Positions 45,078 through 53,815 are shown, counted from the first letter of the stretch. The stretch: DNA of 63,367 bases from an uncultured Halieaceae bacterium (GCA_913057135.1 CAJXNM010000014.1:1-63367); one strand, 5' to 3'. The notes: a model not told the origin generated them from the sequence alone. A program made the numbers and translations.

Positions 45078-45161
45078 ACCTGCGGGGTGGCCACGCGCCT
45101 GAGACGTCTTTTAGACGAACCCGTTGAACCTGAACCGGATAACGCCGGCGTAGGAACAGGT
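45078..45161 (+). ncRNA. TPP riboswitch (THI element)
   Basis: The conserved THI-box core is present in order: ACCTG (45078-45082) as the 5' P1 arm, GCGGGGTG, CTGAGA at about 45099-45104, a variable P3 hairpin (GACGTCTTTTAGACG), then ACCCGTTGAACCTGA, CCGGATAACGCCGGCGTAGGAA, and CAGGT (45157-45161) as the 3' P1 arm. These are the bases that bind thiamine pyrophosphate. It lies about 140 bases before the TonB receptor start, so when TPP is plentiful it should reduce expression of the operon. No strong U-tract terminator follows; a hairpin at 45183-45217 and GGCGC/GCGCC at 45256-45268 could be the expression platform. Confidence 0.93.
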
Positions 45162-45182
45162 GCAAATCGCTCTCCGATTGTC

Positions 45183-45268
45183 GTCTGCCCGGCCGCTATC
45201 CCTCTACATAGGCAGACACATGTCACCGCAACAAGCTTGTAGCCATCGGCTAGACGGCGCCTTGCGCC
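45183..45268 (+). promoter_or_regulatory. Possible expression platform of the TPP riboswitch
   Basis: Two inverted repeats follow the aptamer: GTCTGCC (45183-45189) with GGCAGAC (45211-45217), and GGCGC (45256-45260) with GCGCC (45264-45268). Neither is followed by a U-run, and no good Shine-Dalgarno precedes ATG 45301. Control may therefore be at translation or by Rho; this is an inference. Confidence 0.35.
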
Positions 45269-45300
45269 AACACCCCAACATCGCTGAACAACCCTTTGTG

Positions 45301-47370
45301 ATGAATTCGCGTCTACTGAGTGGCATCTTGCTAACCGCCCTGGCTTCCACAACGCACGCCACATCGCCGGTGCTCGAGGAGATTATTGTCAATGCTTCAT
45401 TGCAGCCAGAGCTCAACAGCCGCAGTTCAGTGACGGTATTTACCCCCGCACTCGTTTCCCAGCGGGGAGCTAGACACCTGGAGGATCTGTTATCAGCGGC
45501 ACCCAACGTCAATGCTGCCAGCGGCGCATCCCGGGGCCGTTTTTTTCAAGTGCGTGGCATTGGTGAGCGCAGTCAGTTCGTCGAGCCTGTCAATGCCTCG
45601 GTAGCAATGCTCATCGATGGTATCGACTTCACTGGCATCGGCGCCGTTGCCACCACCTGGGACATAGCACAAGTTGACATCCTGCGCGGCCCTCAAGGCA
45701 CGTTATTTGGGGCGAATGCACTGGCAGGTCTCATTAACTTCAGCACACAGGGGGCCGATAGCGATGCCCCCTCCACCTTGAGTGTTGGTGTTGAAAATGA
45801 CAATGGCCGCCGAATTGGATTAGCTTACGGCACCCAATGGGGGGAGCACTGGCATGGTAGAGCGGCACTGCAGCGCTATCAGAACGACGGCAGTGTGACC
45901 AATACGTGGCTCAACCGCAGCGACACCAATGCCCAAGACGAACTGACTGGCCGGATTTCAATGGCATGGGTTGGGGACCAACATCGCATCGACCTAGGTT
46001 TATATCGCATCGATATCGACAACGGGTATGACGCATTTTCCCTCGATAACACCCGCCAAACCCTTTCGGATCAGCCCGGTAAAGACCAGGCGACCACCGA
46101 TGCCGCTCGGCTACATTGGCAATTCGCGGGTCCTGTTGAGTGGTCAGCCCAATTGAGTATGGCCAACACCGACACCCTGTACAGCTACGATGAAGATTGG
46201 AGCTACGTGGGTATCGCGCCAGAGTTGGAATATAGCTCCTTTGATGCCTATCAACGTGATCGCGACATGACCAGCTTGGAGTTGCGTGCGGCGCAACAGT
46301 CCGAGTCCCTGTCCTGGGTGGTAGGCACCTATCTTCGGGACGAGGACGAGGCCCTGGAACGACGCTACACCTATCTGGACAAGCCCTTCACCAGTAATCT
46401 CGCCATCGAGACTCGCGCCCTATTTGGACAACTGGACGTACCACTATCTGAGCGCTGGTCAAGTTATGTGGGTGCCCGTTTCGAGACCCGCGACACGAAT
46501 TACAGCGACAACGCCGGTGTCACGGAGACGTTTTCAGATAGTTTGTGGAGCGGTCGACTTGGTCTGGAGTGGCAACTCAATAACGCGCATCGCTTCTACG
46601 GTGGCCTCAGTCGAGGAGTACGGGCTGGCGGTGTCAACGCCGACTTGCTGGCCAGCCTCAATGCGCTCGATGACGATGTATCGATATCCTTGGGTGGGCT
46701 TGGTATTTTCAAGGAGGAGTCCCTTCTGAATATGGAAATCGGTTGGCACTGGCGCTCACCCAATGGACAAATAGTCAGTGACATCACCTTGTTCTCCATG
46801 TTGCGGCGGGATCAGCAAGCCAAAAGCTCACTCACGATACCCCGAGCGGATGGCAGCACCGCTTTCATCGATTACACCAACAATGCAGCGCGAGGCCACA
46901 ATCGAGGATTGGAGTGGCAGGGGCGATGGCAAGTATCCAGCCGCTTCCAGCTACGCGGTGCTTTGGGCTTGCTTGAGGCCGAATTCGATAACTACGTTAC
47001 CCCGCTAGGTGACGATTTATCGGGGCGAGAAACCCCGCAATCGCCACAGACCATGGCACAAATTGCTGCGAGCTATACCCTCTGGCAGGGGCTGGATGTC
47101 GGGCTTGAGCTTACCACCATGGATGGCTATTTCTTCTCCGATCGACATGACACCCGCGCACCTAGTCGCCAACTGGTTAATGCAAATCTAAACTGGCGCG
47201 CCGGTAATTGGTCTGCGCAGCTATGGGCTCGCAACCTGAGTAATGAAACCTACTACACCCGCGGGTTTGGGAGCTTCGGCAACGATCCACGCAAAGCCTA
47301 TGCGGTTGAGCCCTATTACCAATTGGGCGAACCGCGCCGCTTTGGCTTAGATCTCAACTACAGCCTTTAA
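45301..47370 (+). CDS. TonB-dependent outer membrane receptor, predicted thiamine/precursor importer
   Basis: This 689-residue protein has a signal peptide (MNSRLLSGILLTALASTTHA), a TonB-box-like stretch (VLEEIIVNA), a plug domain at about 35-160 (LEDLLSAAPNVN, FFQVRGIGERSQF, VDILRGPQGTLFGANALAGLIN) and a beta-barrel to the C-terminus ending RRFGLDLNYSL with the terminal aromatic-like pattern. The frame is open to 45160, but ATG 45301 starts the signal peptide. The TPP riboswitch and the downstream genes indicate that it brings in thiamine, a phosphorylated form or a precursor. The barrel itself does not reveal the substrate. Confidence 0.87.
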   Translation: MNSRLLSGILLTALASTTHATSPVLEEIIVNASLQPELNSRSSVTVFTPALVSQRGARHLEDLLSAAPNVNAASGASRGRFFQVRGIGERSQFVEPVNASVAMLIDGIDFTGIGAVATTWDIAQVDILRGPQGTLFGANALAGLINFSTQGADSDAPSTLSVGVENDNGRRIGLAYGTQWGEHWHGRAALQRYQNDGSVTNTWLNRSDTNAQDELTGRISMAWVGDQHRIDLGLYRIDIDNGYDAFSLDNTRQTLSDQPGKDQATTDAARLHWQFAGPVEWSAQLSMANTDTLYSYDEDWSYVGIAPELEYSSFDAYQRDRDMTSLELRAAQQSESLSWVVGTYLRDEDEALERRYTYLDKPFTSNLAIETRALFGQLDVPLSERWSSYVGARFETRDTNYSDNAGVTETFSDSLWSGRLGLEWQLNNAHRFYGGLSRGVRAGGVNADLLASLNALDDDVSISLGGLGIFKEESLLNMEIGWHWRSPNGQIVSDITLFSMLRRDQQAKSSLTIPRADGSTAFIDYTNNAARGHNRGLEWQGRWQVSSRFQLRGALGLLEAEFDNYVTPLGDDLSGRETPQSPQTMAQIAASYTLWQGLDVGLELTTMDGYFFSDRHDTRAPSRQLVNANLNWRAGNWSAQLWARNLSNETYYTRGFGSFGNDPRKAYAVEPYYQLGEPRRFGLDLNYSL

Positions 47371-47395
47371 GACCACTCATCAGGGAAAACCCACT

Positions 47396-47668
47396 ATGCG
47401 ATTATCTGCTGAACTCAGTCTTTACCCGCTTGCTGGCAATGTCGAACAACCCGTGCTGGATTTCATTGATGATCTAGTCGCGTCGGGTGAAGTGTCCGCC
47501 GTCACCAATGCCATGAGCACCCAGATCGTTGGCGATGCCGCAGCGGTATTTCGCGCTGTAGAGCAGGCGTTAACTGCTAGTTACGAGCGGGCCGGTCGAC
47601 AGGTCTTGGTCGCTAAATTCATACCCGAGCTAAAGCTCGATATTGCCGCTGCAGCAAACACGGAATGA
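47396..47668 (+). CDS. MTH1187/YkoF-family thiamine-binding protein
   Basis: This 90-residue protein matches the thiamine-binding MTH1187/YkoF family (COG0011): it begins MRLSAELSLYPLAGNVEQPVLDFIDDL and has MSTQIVGDAAAVFRAVEQAL, the ferredoxin-like fold pattern. YkoF in Bacillus binds thiamine or hydroxymethylpyrimidine and sits with the ykoFEDC transporter. Here it has no signal peptide, so it is probably cytoplasmic. Its stop overlaps the pnuT-like start (ATGA). Function as carrier or sensor is an inference. Confidence 0.82.
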   Translation: MRLSAELSLYPLAGNVEQPVLDFIDDLVASGEVSAVTNAMSTQIVGDAAAVFRAVEQALTASYERAGRQVLVAKFIPELKLDIAAAANTE

Positions 47669-48246
47669 CCACGCCTTCGGTGCTAGAACTTGCGGCGGTA
47701 CTGCTTGCACTTGTCTACGTTGTGTTGGCCATTCGCCAACGACGCAGTTGCTTCTATGCTGCCAGTTTTAGTGCAGTCCTCTATATCGTCATCTTTGCCA
47801 AGGCCCGACTGTACATGGAGGCTGCCCTGCAGATTTTTTATGTGGCGATGGCGGTTTACGGCTGGTTTATATGGGGACAACACCACAGCGCCGAGCAACG
47901 TCCCGTTACACGCTGGCCACTTGCCCGCCAAGGATGGCTGATTGCGGGGGTTGTTGCCATTGCGGCGGGAATCGGTGAACTACTGAGCAGGTACACCGAC
48001 GCAGCGCTTCCCTTTGCCGATAGCCTAACAACGGTAGCCGCCTTGGTAGCAACCTGGATGGTAACTCGCAAAATACTCGAAAATTGGCTTTGGTGGATTG
48101 CGATAGACCTGCTTTCCATAGGGCTGTATGTTGAGCGAGAATTGTGGGCCACCGCGGTTCTGTTCGCAGGCTATGTTGTACTGGCGTGGGCCGGCTACCT
48201 CGCTTGGCGCCAGACCTTATCGCAGCCGGAAAGTGCGCTCAGGTAA
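47665..48246 (+). CDS. pnuT: PnuC-family vitamin permease (PnuT-like)
   Basis: This 193-residue integral membrane protein has about 7 helices and PnuC-family features: early VLAIRQRRSCFYAASFSAVLY, then AVYGWFIWGQ and the late ENWLWWIAIDLLSIGLYV. PnuC proteins carry nicotinamide riboside; the PnuT branch carries thiamine and is found with TPP riboswitches. The operon context selects PnuT. Uptake by this family is facilitated diffusion, so a kinase is needed to trap the substrate, and one follows. Confidence 0.85.
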   Translation: MTTPSVLELAAVLLALVYVVLAIRQRRSCFYAASFSAVLYIVIFAKARLYMEAALQIFYVAMAVYGWFIWGQHHSAEQRPVTRWPLARQGWLIAGVVAIAAGIGELLSRYTDAALPFADSLTTVAALVATWMVTRKILENWLWWIAIDLLSIGLYVERELWATAVLFAGYVVLAWAGYLAWRQTLSQPESALR

Positions 48247-48252
48247 CTCAGC

Positions 48253-49086
48253 ATGCTCATTGAAACCATTCTAAACCAGTACGACAGCTGGCAGCTCACA
48301 GAGCCCTTACTCGCCCCTCCCGAAATCGTAAACCATCTTACGCGAGGCACGACCCACCGGGCGGTCAAGGTCTGTGGCCCTACAGCCTCTGGATCTCGGT
48401 GTTTTGTGATTCGCTACGCATCCCGCGATCTCGCCACGTTAGCGATGCCACCGGAACACGAGCGACGCGTCATGCAGCAGGCATGCTCAATGGGCCTGGC
48501 GCCGCGCTTGGTCCACTGGCACGACAACGCCCGCGTGACCGTCTCTGAATTTGTCAATGGCCACATGGATACACCCGACCCTGCGCTGTTGGGTCAAACC
48601 CTGAGACGGATTCACGAGCTTCCCATCAAGGCCGACCCCATCTCACTCAGCACCCATCTTCAGCGATACACCAGCCACGCGATAGAGCGCGGTGTGGCAC
48701 CGGAGCAATTGATCGACCCCAATTTTGAGCCCTTGGCCCGCGCTATCTCGCTCCTTGAATCGAGTGCCCCCGTGCTGTGCCATAACGATCTCGGTCGAGG
48801 TAATCTTATTATCACGGGTGAGCAGGCCGTGGTTATCGATTGGGAGTACGCAGCGATGGGTAATCGTTACTTCGATTTAGCAGCTGCCACCGCTGGCTGG
48901 CCAGAACTCGATCCAGGCGCTGTTATCGCTGCAGCCATTCCCAGGGACTTCTCCCCAATGGAGTGGCAGGCCGCTCTAGGGGTGTACGCGGCAATTGAAT
49001 GGAATTGGTATCAGGCGTCCGGATTGCCGATGCCCGAACACTTGAGCGCCGACGCTCTGGTTGAACGGCTCAATAGCCTGCCGTGA
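48253..49086 (+). CDS. Choline/aminoglycoside phosphotransferase-fold kinase, predicted thiamine kinase
   Basis: This 277-residue protein has the phosphotransferase catalytic loop VLCHNDLGRGNLIIT near residues 174-188 and the metal-binding AVVIDWEYAAMGNRYFDLA near residues 194-212. The family includes ThiK, which phosphorylates thiamine. Position after PnuT supports a thiamine kinase that traps imported vitamin, but choline or other substrates are possible. Start is ATG 48253; the stop overlaps the next gene GTG. Confidence 0.75.
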   Translation: MLIETILNQYDSWQLTEPLLAPPEIVNHLTRGTTHRAVKVCGPTASGSRCFVIRYASRDLATLAMPPEHERRVMQQACSMGLAPRLVHWHDNARVTVSEFVNGHMDTPDPALLGQTLRRIHELPIKADPISLSTHLQRYTSHAIERGVAPEQLIDPNFEPLARAISLLESSAPVLCHNDLGRGNLIITGEQAVVIDWEYAAMGNRYFDLAAATAGWPELDPGAVIAAAIPRDFSPMEWQAALGVYAAIEWNWYQASGLPMPEHLSADALVERLNSLP

Positions 49087-49988
49087 ACCCGTGGCATATT
49101 TTAGGGGCCGGCGCCATTGGCAGTCTGTTTGCCTTGCGCCTTCATGACTTGGGTGAATCGCTACAACTCATTCGTCGCACAGATGACGGCAATACCCTCA
49201 CACTGACATTCCAGCACGCCGCTAACGACAAGCCACAGCAGCAGCGAACCATCGTGCTACCACAACAAACCGCCGCGGCTGAAGATCCGATAACCCACCT
49301 CCTCGTGGCGACCAAGGCCTTCGACGTCGAGCATGCCATCGCCTCCATCGCACAACGATTATTGCCAAAGGCCACGATCCTGTTGGTTGGCAACGGTATG
49401 GGCTACCACGAACGGATAAAAGACGCCTATCCACAATGCGTCGTCTACGCCGCCACAACCACCGCAGGTTGTTATTGCAGCGGAGTCAGAGAACGCATCA
49501 TCGTTAGCGACGGTCATACGGATATCGGTCGACTCGACAACCAAAGTGACACACCCGGATGGTTTCGCCCATGGCAGCGCGCAGCGTGGTCTTGTCGTTG
49601 GCGCACGGACATGACACACCGTCTACTCACCAAACTGGCGATTAATAGCGTTATCAACCCGCCAACTGCCTTGCACGATGTCCCAAACGGTGCGCTGCTA
49701 TCACCACCGCTGTTGGCAGAATTCGAGCAAGCCATCACCGAGACGGCGCGGCGATTACACTGGGCTGGGTTTTCCGATGTTGCGCAGCTACTGCCGCAGC
49801 GCGCCATTGAGGTAGCCAGCAGCACACGACATAACACCTCTTCAATGCGCGCCGATAAACGCGCCGGCAAACCGACAGAGGTGGACGCCATACTCGGCCA
49901 CCTACTCAACGAGCTACAGGGTCCAGCACCTGCGCCAGAAGCACCACTGCTGACACATTGGTTCAGTCAGCTGCAACCTGTCGACTGA
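49083..49988 (+). CDS. 2-dehydropantoate 2-reductase (PanE/ApbA) family protein
   Basis: This 301-residue NADPH-dependent enzyme family reduces ketopantoate for pantothenate synthesis. The Rossmann motif ILGAGAIGSLFALRL is at residues 5-19, and KLAINSVINPPTALHDVPNGALL at about 185-207 is the substrate region with the catalytic Lys and Asn. It starts with GTG at 49083, coupled to the kinase. ApbA/PanE was historically linked to thiamine phenotypes in Salmonella, so its presence in a riboswitch-led operon is of interest. Its 3' end overlaps the kinase gene on the other strand by 26 bases. Confidence 0.8.
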   Translation: MNPWHILGAGAIGSLFALRLHDLGESLQLIRRTDDGNTLTLTFQHAANDKPQQQRTIVLPQQTAAAEDPITHLLVATKAFDVEHAIASIAQRLLPKATILLVGNGMGYHERIKDAYPQCVVYAATTTAGCYCSGVRERIIVSDGHTDIGRLDNQSDTPGWFRPWQRAAWSCRWRTDMTHRLLTKLAINSVINPPTALHDVPNGALLSPPLLAEFEQAITETARRLHWAGFSDVAQLLPQRAIEVASSTRHNTSSMRADKRAGKPTEVDAILGHLLNELQGPAPAPEAPLLTHWFSQLQPVD

Positions 49989-51357
49989 AATCCTGCAATA
50001 GTCCCGACCAAATACCAGCCGACTCAGTGGCCACCATACTCACCTGATGCCAATGCACATCCAGTCCTCGCTGATGCTCACCGATCAACTGGCAGAAGGT
50101 GGTTTGACAGCTTAACGAGACCGTCAAGGATTGAACCTCCGCATCTGCCTCACTCTCAAGAAAGCCCGCTTGCAGCTGCTCAATGAGCCAAGTCCTATTA
50201 AGTTGTGACGGCATGGGTGTATTAGGTGTAATGGCCATGCTGTCCACAATGACAGTGATGTCAGTTGACTGACGTTGTTGTCCCATTAACGCAACGGCCA
50301 TCAGAATCAGTAGTGCAGCGCTGAACGTCAAACCCGCAACCAGCGGCTTTGGCCAGGATGTTGAACGAACCATGGCGCGAGCAAGCCCCTTGGGAAAGTA
50401 CCCGCCATCCCGCTGATGACGATGTGCACCATGCCCGCGGTGATGATCCAATGAGGTCATTAGCTCGGGGGAAGAGGGCTCCAAAGCGGCCGAATCGTCA
50501 TCCTGAAAAACATGACCCATCAACACCTGTCGACCACCATCAATCCCCTCGGGTAACTCATAGCGGGCCTCGGCTAACTGTTGTACCACCCTATCGGCGG
50601 TGGCTCTCTGCTTCGGCTCGGGGGTCGTGAGTGCAGTGGTGCAATGCCAAAGGGTGGTTGCCAAATTCACCATTGGGCCGTCAGGCGTAGCACAGCATAC
50701 CCGATAGCTGCCATCTCCCTGTTCAAGCAATTCTGGCGTAGCACCCGAGAGCCCCCAATGAAGCAATGCCCCCAGCGAGTAGCAGTCAGTGGCCTCCGAT
50801 AGCAACCCTCCAAGCCTGGTTTCCGGTGCACGAAAACCTGGAACGACCGCGTTTAATGCGCGTTCCCCCGTGCGGGCCATTTGACCAAAATCAATAAAGC
50901 GGGCGTGGCCATGGTGATCAACCACCACATTGCCGGGGGCAATATCCCCGTGCACCAAGCCGGCTTTGTGCAAAGCCGCCAGCGCAGACGCCAAATCTAC
51001 CGCCACGGCATACCAGGCACTCAGGCCAATAGGGCTATCCATCCCGGTCAAATCGACCAGCGGCATGCCTTTGACATATTCGATCACCAGCCACTGAGCA
51101 CCCTCGTGATGCAGGCTATCGTATACAGTAGGCACCTGAGGCAGATCGGCGCCTGCCATAATCGTCAACCAGTCCGACTCCGCGCCTTGCTGCTCTGACG
51201 ATAAACGTTTGAGCACAACCGACCGACCCAGCCGCGGATCCTGTGCAAGCCATGCGACACCCTCACCACCCGCGCCAAGGGTACGGATCGGGATAAAAGG
51301 GGGCGGTAGCGTCAGCTGGGCAGATCTGCCCCCGTTGCTGCGAAAAAGTGCTGCCAC
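49963..51357 (-). CDS. Membrane-anchored Ser/Thr protein kinase
   Basis: This 464-residue Hanks-type kinase has a glycine-rich loop GAGGEGVA (28-35), the ATP Lys in SVVLKRL (K50), the catalytic loop HGDIAPGN (136-143), DFG (156-158) and APE (177-179). HRD is changed to HGD, which makes it a non-RD kinase, with the catalytic Asp and Asn kept. A transmembrane helix at about 338-357 (LVAGLTFSAALLILMAVALM) leads to a 107-residue extracytoplasmic domain with two cysteines (C417 and C422, in CQTTFC). It follows the FHA-sigma-54 gene by one base, so they form an operon and probably a pathway. Confidence 0.88.
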   Translation of the reverse strand: MAALFRSNGGRSAQLTLPPPFIPIRTLGAGGEGVAWLAQDPRLGRSVVLKRLSSEQQGAESDWLTIMAGADLPQVPTVYDSLHHEGAQWLVIEYVKGMPLVDLTGMDSPIGLSAWYAVAVDLASALAALHKAGLVHGDIAPGNVVVDHHGHARFIDFGQMARTGERALNAVVPGFRAPETRLGGLLSEATDCYSLGALLHWGLSGATPELLEQGDGSYRVCCATPDGPMVNLATTLWHCTTALTTPEPKQRATADRVVQQLAEARYELPEGIDGGRQVLMGHVFQDDDSAALEPSSPELMTSLDHHRGHGAHRHQRDGGYFPKGLARAMVRSTSWPKPLVAGLTFSAALLILMAVALMGQQRQSTDITVIVDSMAITPNTPMPSQLNRTWLIEQLQAGFLESEADAEVQSLTVSLSCQTTFCQLIGEHQRGLDVHWHQVSMVATESAGIWSGLLQDFSRQVAAD

Positions 51358-51358
51358 G

Positions 51359-52906
51359 CTAGGTCAATCCAAGTTGCCGCAAACGCGGCCGCAAGGCGTG
51401 ACGGGACACTTTTAAACGTCTAGCCAAATCGGCCAAATCTGCGCTGTCGGACGCAACACGTCGGATCTCATCATCACTAATATCAGTTATCAACACGAGA
51501 TCTGGGTGCTCAACCACTCGACGCCGAAGACTAGCGCGATTCATCCCTAGAGCATCGGCAGTGGCCTGCAACTCATAGTCATGTGCCGCAAATACCTCGG
51601 CTAAATACTCCGGCGTAATGGAAGTGTCGGCCTCGTCTTGAGGGTCGATTTTGCTGGGCATACGATGATTGAGTTCGATCAGCGCCTGATCACCACTTGC
51701 CGCGCGGGTTACCAGTTGCAGCAACTCTCGCGAGTTACCCTTAAACGTCAATTTCAACAGATTGAAAAAGAACCGAGCCCAGGCAGCGGCCAACAGGCCA
51801 TTGGAGCCACAGTTTAAAAATGTAAGGTGGCTCACAATGGCATGGGGGTTTCGAATCAGCCAAGCGACCCCTTGGGTACCCACGTCCTCGAGACGATAGC
51901 GCAGCGGAGGCACCACAATACGATGTCCCGACAAACGCGTGAGTAGTGCATGACGAAACTTTGACCCCTCACCGAGATCGGCGTCCGTTGCAGCGATGAA
52001 ACGAACATCTACACGCTGAATACCGCCGCCAACCACCTGTACTTCACCCTCTTGTACAGCACGCAATAATTGGGCTTGAACCGATTCGGGGGCATCGGCT
52101 ATTTCATCGAGAAATAAACTTCCTCCGTCGGCTTCTCGCATGTAGCCAAGCCTAGCTAGCGCACCGGTGTAGGCACCCTTAACACAACCAAACAACTCGG
52201 AGGCCGCCAATGTATCTGGGATCACTGCCATATTGACAGCAACCATTGGCTGTAAGGCACGCGCACTTAAGCGATGTATTTCACGGGCCGCTACCTCCTT
52301 GCCAGAGCCCGACTCACCCAGTAACAACGCTGGCATGGCGGTATTAGCCGCCTGCAAAACGTTGTAACGCAAGCGTGCCATCTCAGGTGACGTACCCACA
52401 AGTCCACTGCTTTGTGCGGGAGCTTGGGGCACCGACTCGGGACAATCAGGGTCTTGTACAACGCGCAGCAGAAGCACCACGCCATGACCCAGCCGCAACC
52501 CGATGCCTCGCAATAACTGCTCGGGATCTGCAACACACTGGGTTAACTCCTGCGGCCCGATGAGACCACTTGCACCCTCAGGGATACGAAGGCGCAAACT
52601 GGGGACGGCCCCATTAACTCCCTCGAGCATCTCTGGATTTGGGGGACCCAATGTAATGTTCAGCGCGCTGCGACTGACATGGGGTTCCAACAAGGGCTTG
52701 TCGTCACTGAAGGCAGGGGAAAAGCGCCCCACCTCTAATGGCTTGCTCATGGAACATCGATCATTCCACTGAAGTACATCAACGAAGTGACCGACGCGTT
52801 GCCAATCGGGATGAAACACAACCGTCAACCGCAAACGCCACGGATATGACGCTTTCTGGTGACCCTGCGTAATTAATGCAGGCGCAGTTTTCAAGGTTGT
52901 TTGCAC
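51359..52906 (-). CDS. FHA-domain sigma-54 transcriptional activator
   Basis: This 515-residue protein has an N-terminal FHA-like domain at about 25-110 ([22 protein letters not shown]), a region of unclear role, then an AAA+ domain with Walker A GESGSGKE (about 199-206), the sigma-54 contact loop GAYTGA (variant of GAFTGA, about 243-248), and Walker [14 protein letters not shown] Fis-type helix-turn-helix ([19 protein letters not shown]) and a second HTH-like segment at the end ([19 protein letters not shown]) follow. It would bind phospho-Thr proteins by FHA and drive sigma-54 promoters. The kinase gene follows after one base. Confidence 0.88.
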   Translation of the reverse strand: MQTTLKTAPALITQGHQKASYPWRLRLTVVFHPDWQRVGHFVDVLQWNDRCSMSKPLEVGRFSPAFSDDKPLLEPHVSRSALNITLGPPNPEMLEGVNGAVPSLRLRIPEGASGLIGPQELTQCVADPEQLLRGIGLRLGHGVVLLLRVVQDPDCPESVPQAPAQSSGLVGTSPEMARLRYNVLQAANTAMPALLLGESGSGKEVAAREIHRLSARALQPMVAVNMAVIPDTLAASELFGCVKGAYTGALARLGYMREADGGSLFLDEIADAPESVQAQLLRAVQEGEVQVVGGGIQRVDVRFIAATDADLGEGSKFRHALLTRLSGHRIVVPPLRYRLEDVGTQGVAWLIRNPHAIVSHLTFLNCGSNGLLAAAWARFFFNLLKLTFKGNSRELLQLVTRAASGDQALIELNHRMPSKIDPQDEADTSITPEYLAEVFAAHDYELQATADALGMNRASLRRRVVEHPDLVLITDISDDEIRRVASDSADLADLARRLKVSRHALRPRLRQLGLT

Positions 52907-53011
52907 GGACCGCCACCGCTGTCGTTATGGCATTGTTAACCACAGCATAACGATTTAAGGCTACCTCGCCCACTTTGGTGGTGGGCGTGATCTAACAATG
53001 ATGCTTAATGG

Positions 53012-53815
53012 TCAGAAAAGAAGGGTCAAAAGTGATACCACGACCACCCAGGTGACCAGTCCTCGCTGCAGCGATTGGCGTACACGCAAAACATGGGCAA
53101 CGGGGTCATCGGCAGAAGCCGGTTGAGCAAACTCGACCCCTAGCAACAATAATTCATCGGTCTCAACATCCGGATCAAGTGCCTGCTCTCGCAGGATTCG
53201 ACGAGCGTTAGAAAAATCACCGCCTAAGATGATCGTTAGTAACAGGGCTCTGGATGGCAGCCAGTCAACAAGATGACGCAGTGATCCGACCGGCACTTGG
53301 CGGTCAGCGGCGCTGAGCTGCAACAACCGGTATGCAACTGCCCAGAAGGGACCGAGCAAGATGAAATAAAAAACCGGCGCAAACCATCGCTGATAGCCCT
53401 CGTACACGAACACGCGGGCAGCGTGCCGGCCGAGTTCATCGATATCCTCTGCGGCAACCGCGGCACCTGCTTCCTCCAAGACCAACGCGCCCCCCTGATA
53501 ATCGCCAGCGCTACAGCGCGCGTTAAACCGCTCTATCAAGGCGTCGTAGTCGGCGCGACCAAAAGCGAAGTACAAAGCCGCGGTACCCAAAAGCAACATC
53601 GCGGCGCCGCCAATAACAACCTGCAACATGCCAAATAACAAAGCCATTACCATACAGGGAGCCACAATGAGCAGTACAAACCCCAGCCAAAACGAGGGCT
53701 CAATGGCATCGACCCGTTGCTGCAGCTGCTTATACCAATCATCCCGATGCATCGGGCCTCCTGGGCCAAGCAGTAGCAGCAGACCAGTCGCAAACAAAAA
53801 TGCCAGGTACGTCAC
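53012..53815 (-). CDS. ampE: Membrane protein AmpE
   Basis: This roughly 267-residue inner membrane protein matches AmpE, which accompanies AmpD and is linked to control of beta-lactamase induction. It starts MTYLAFLFATGLLLLLGP from GTG 53815; ATG 53848 would add 11 residues, but GGGAG upstream of the GTG and the family start favour 53815. There are several helices, including FWLGFVLLIVAPCMVMALLF and WFAPVFYFILLGPFWAVAYRL. It follows ampD as in E. coli. Confidence 0.85.
   Translation of the reverse strand: MTYLAFLFATGLLLLLGPGGPMHRDDWYKQLQQRVDAIEPSFWLGFVLLIVAPCMVMALLFGMLQVVIGGAAMLLLGTAALYFAFGRADYDALIERFNARCSAGDYQGGALVLEEAGAAVAAEDIDELGRHAARVFVYEGYQRWFAPVFYFILLGPFWAVAYRLLQLSAADRQVPVGSLRHLVDWLPSRALLLTIILGGDFSNARRILREQALDPDVETDELLLLGVEFAQPASADDPVAHVLRVRQSLQRGLVTWVVVVSLLTLLF

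Noticed and set aside
45183-45217. Intrinsic terminator after the TPP aptamer
   Set aside because: The 7-bp stem has a 21-base loop and no U-run, so it is not called a terminator.
45160-45300. TonB receptor starting at 45160
   Set aside because: This start overlaps the riboswitch P1 arm and would bury the signal peptide 47 residues inside the protein.
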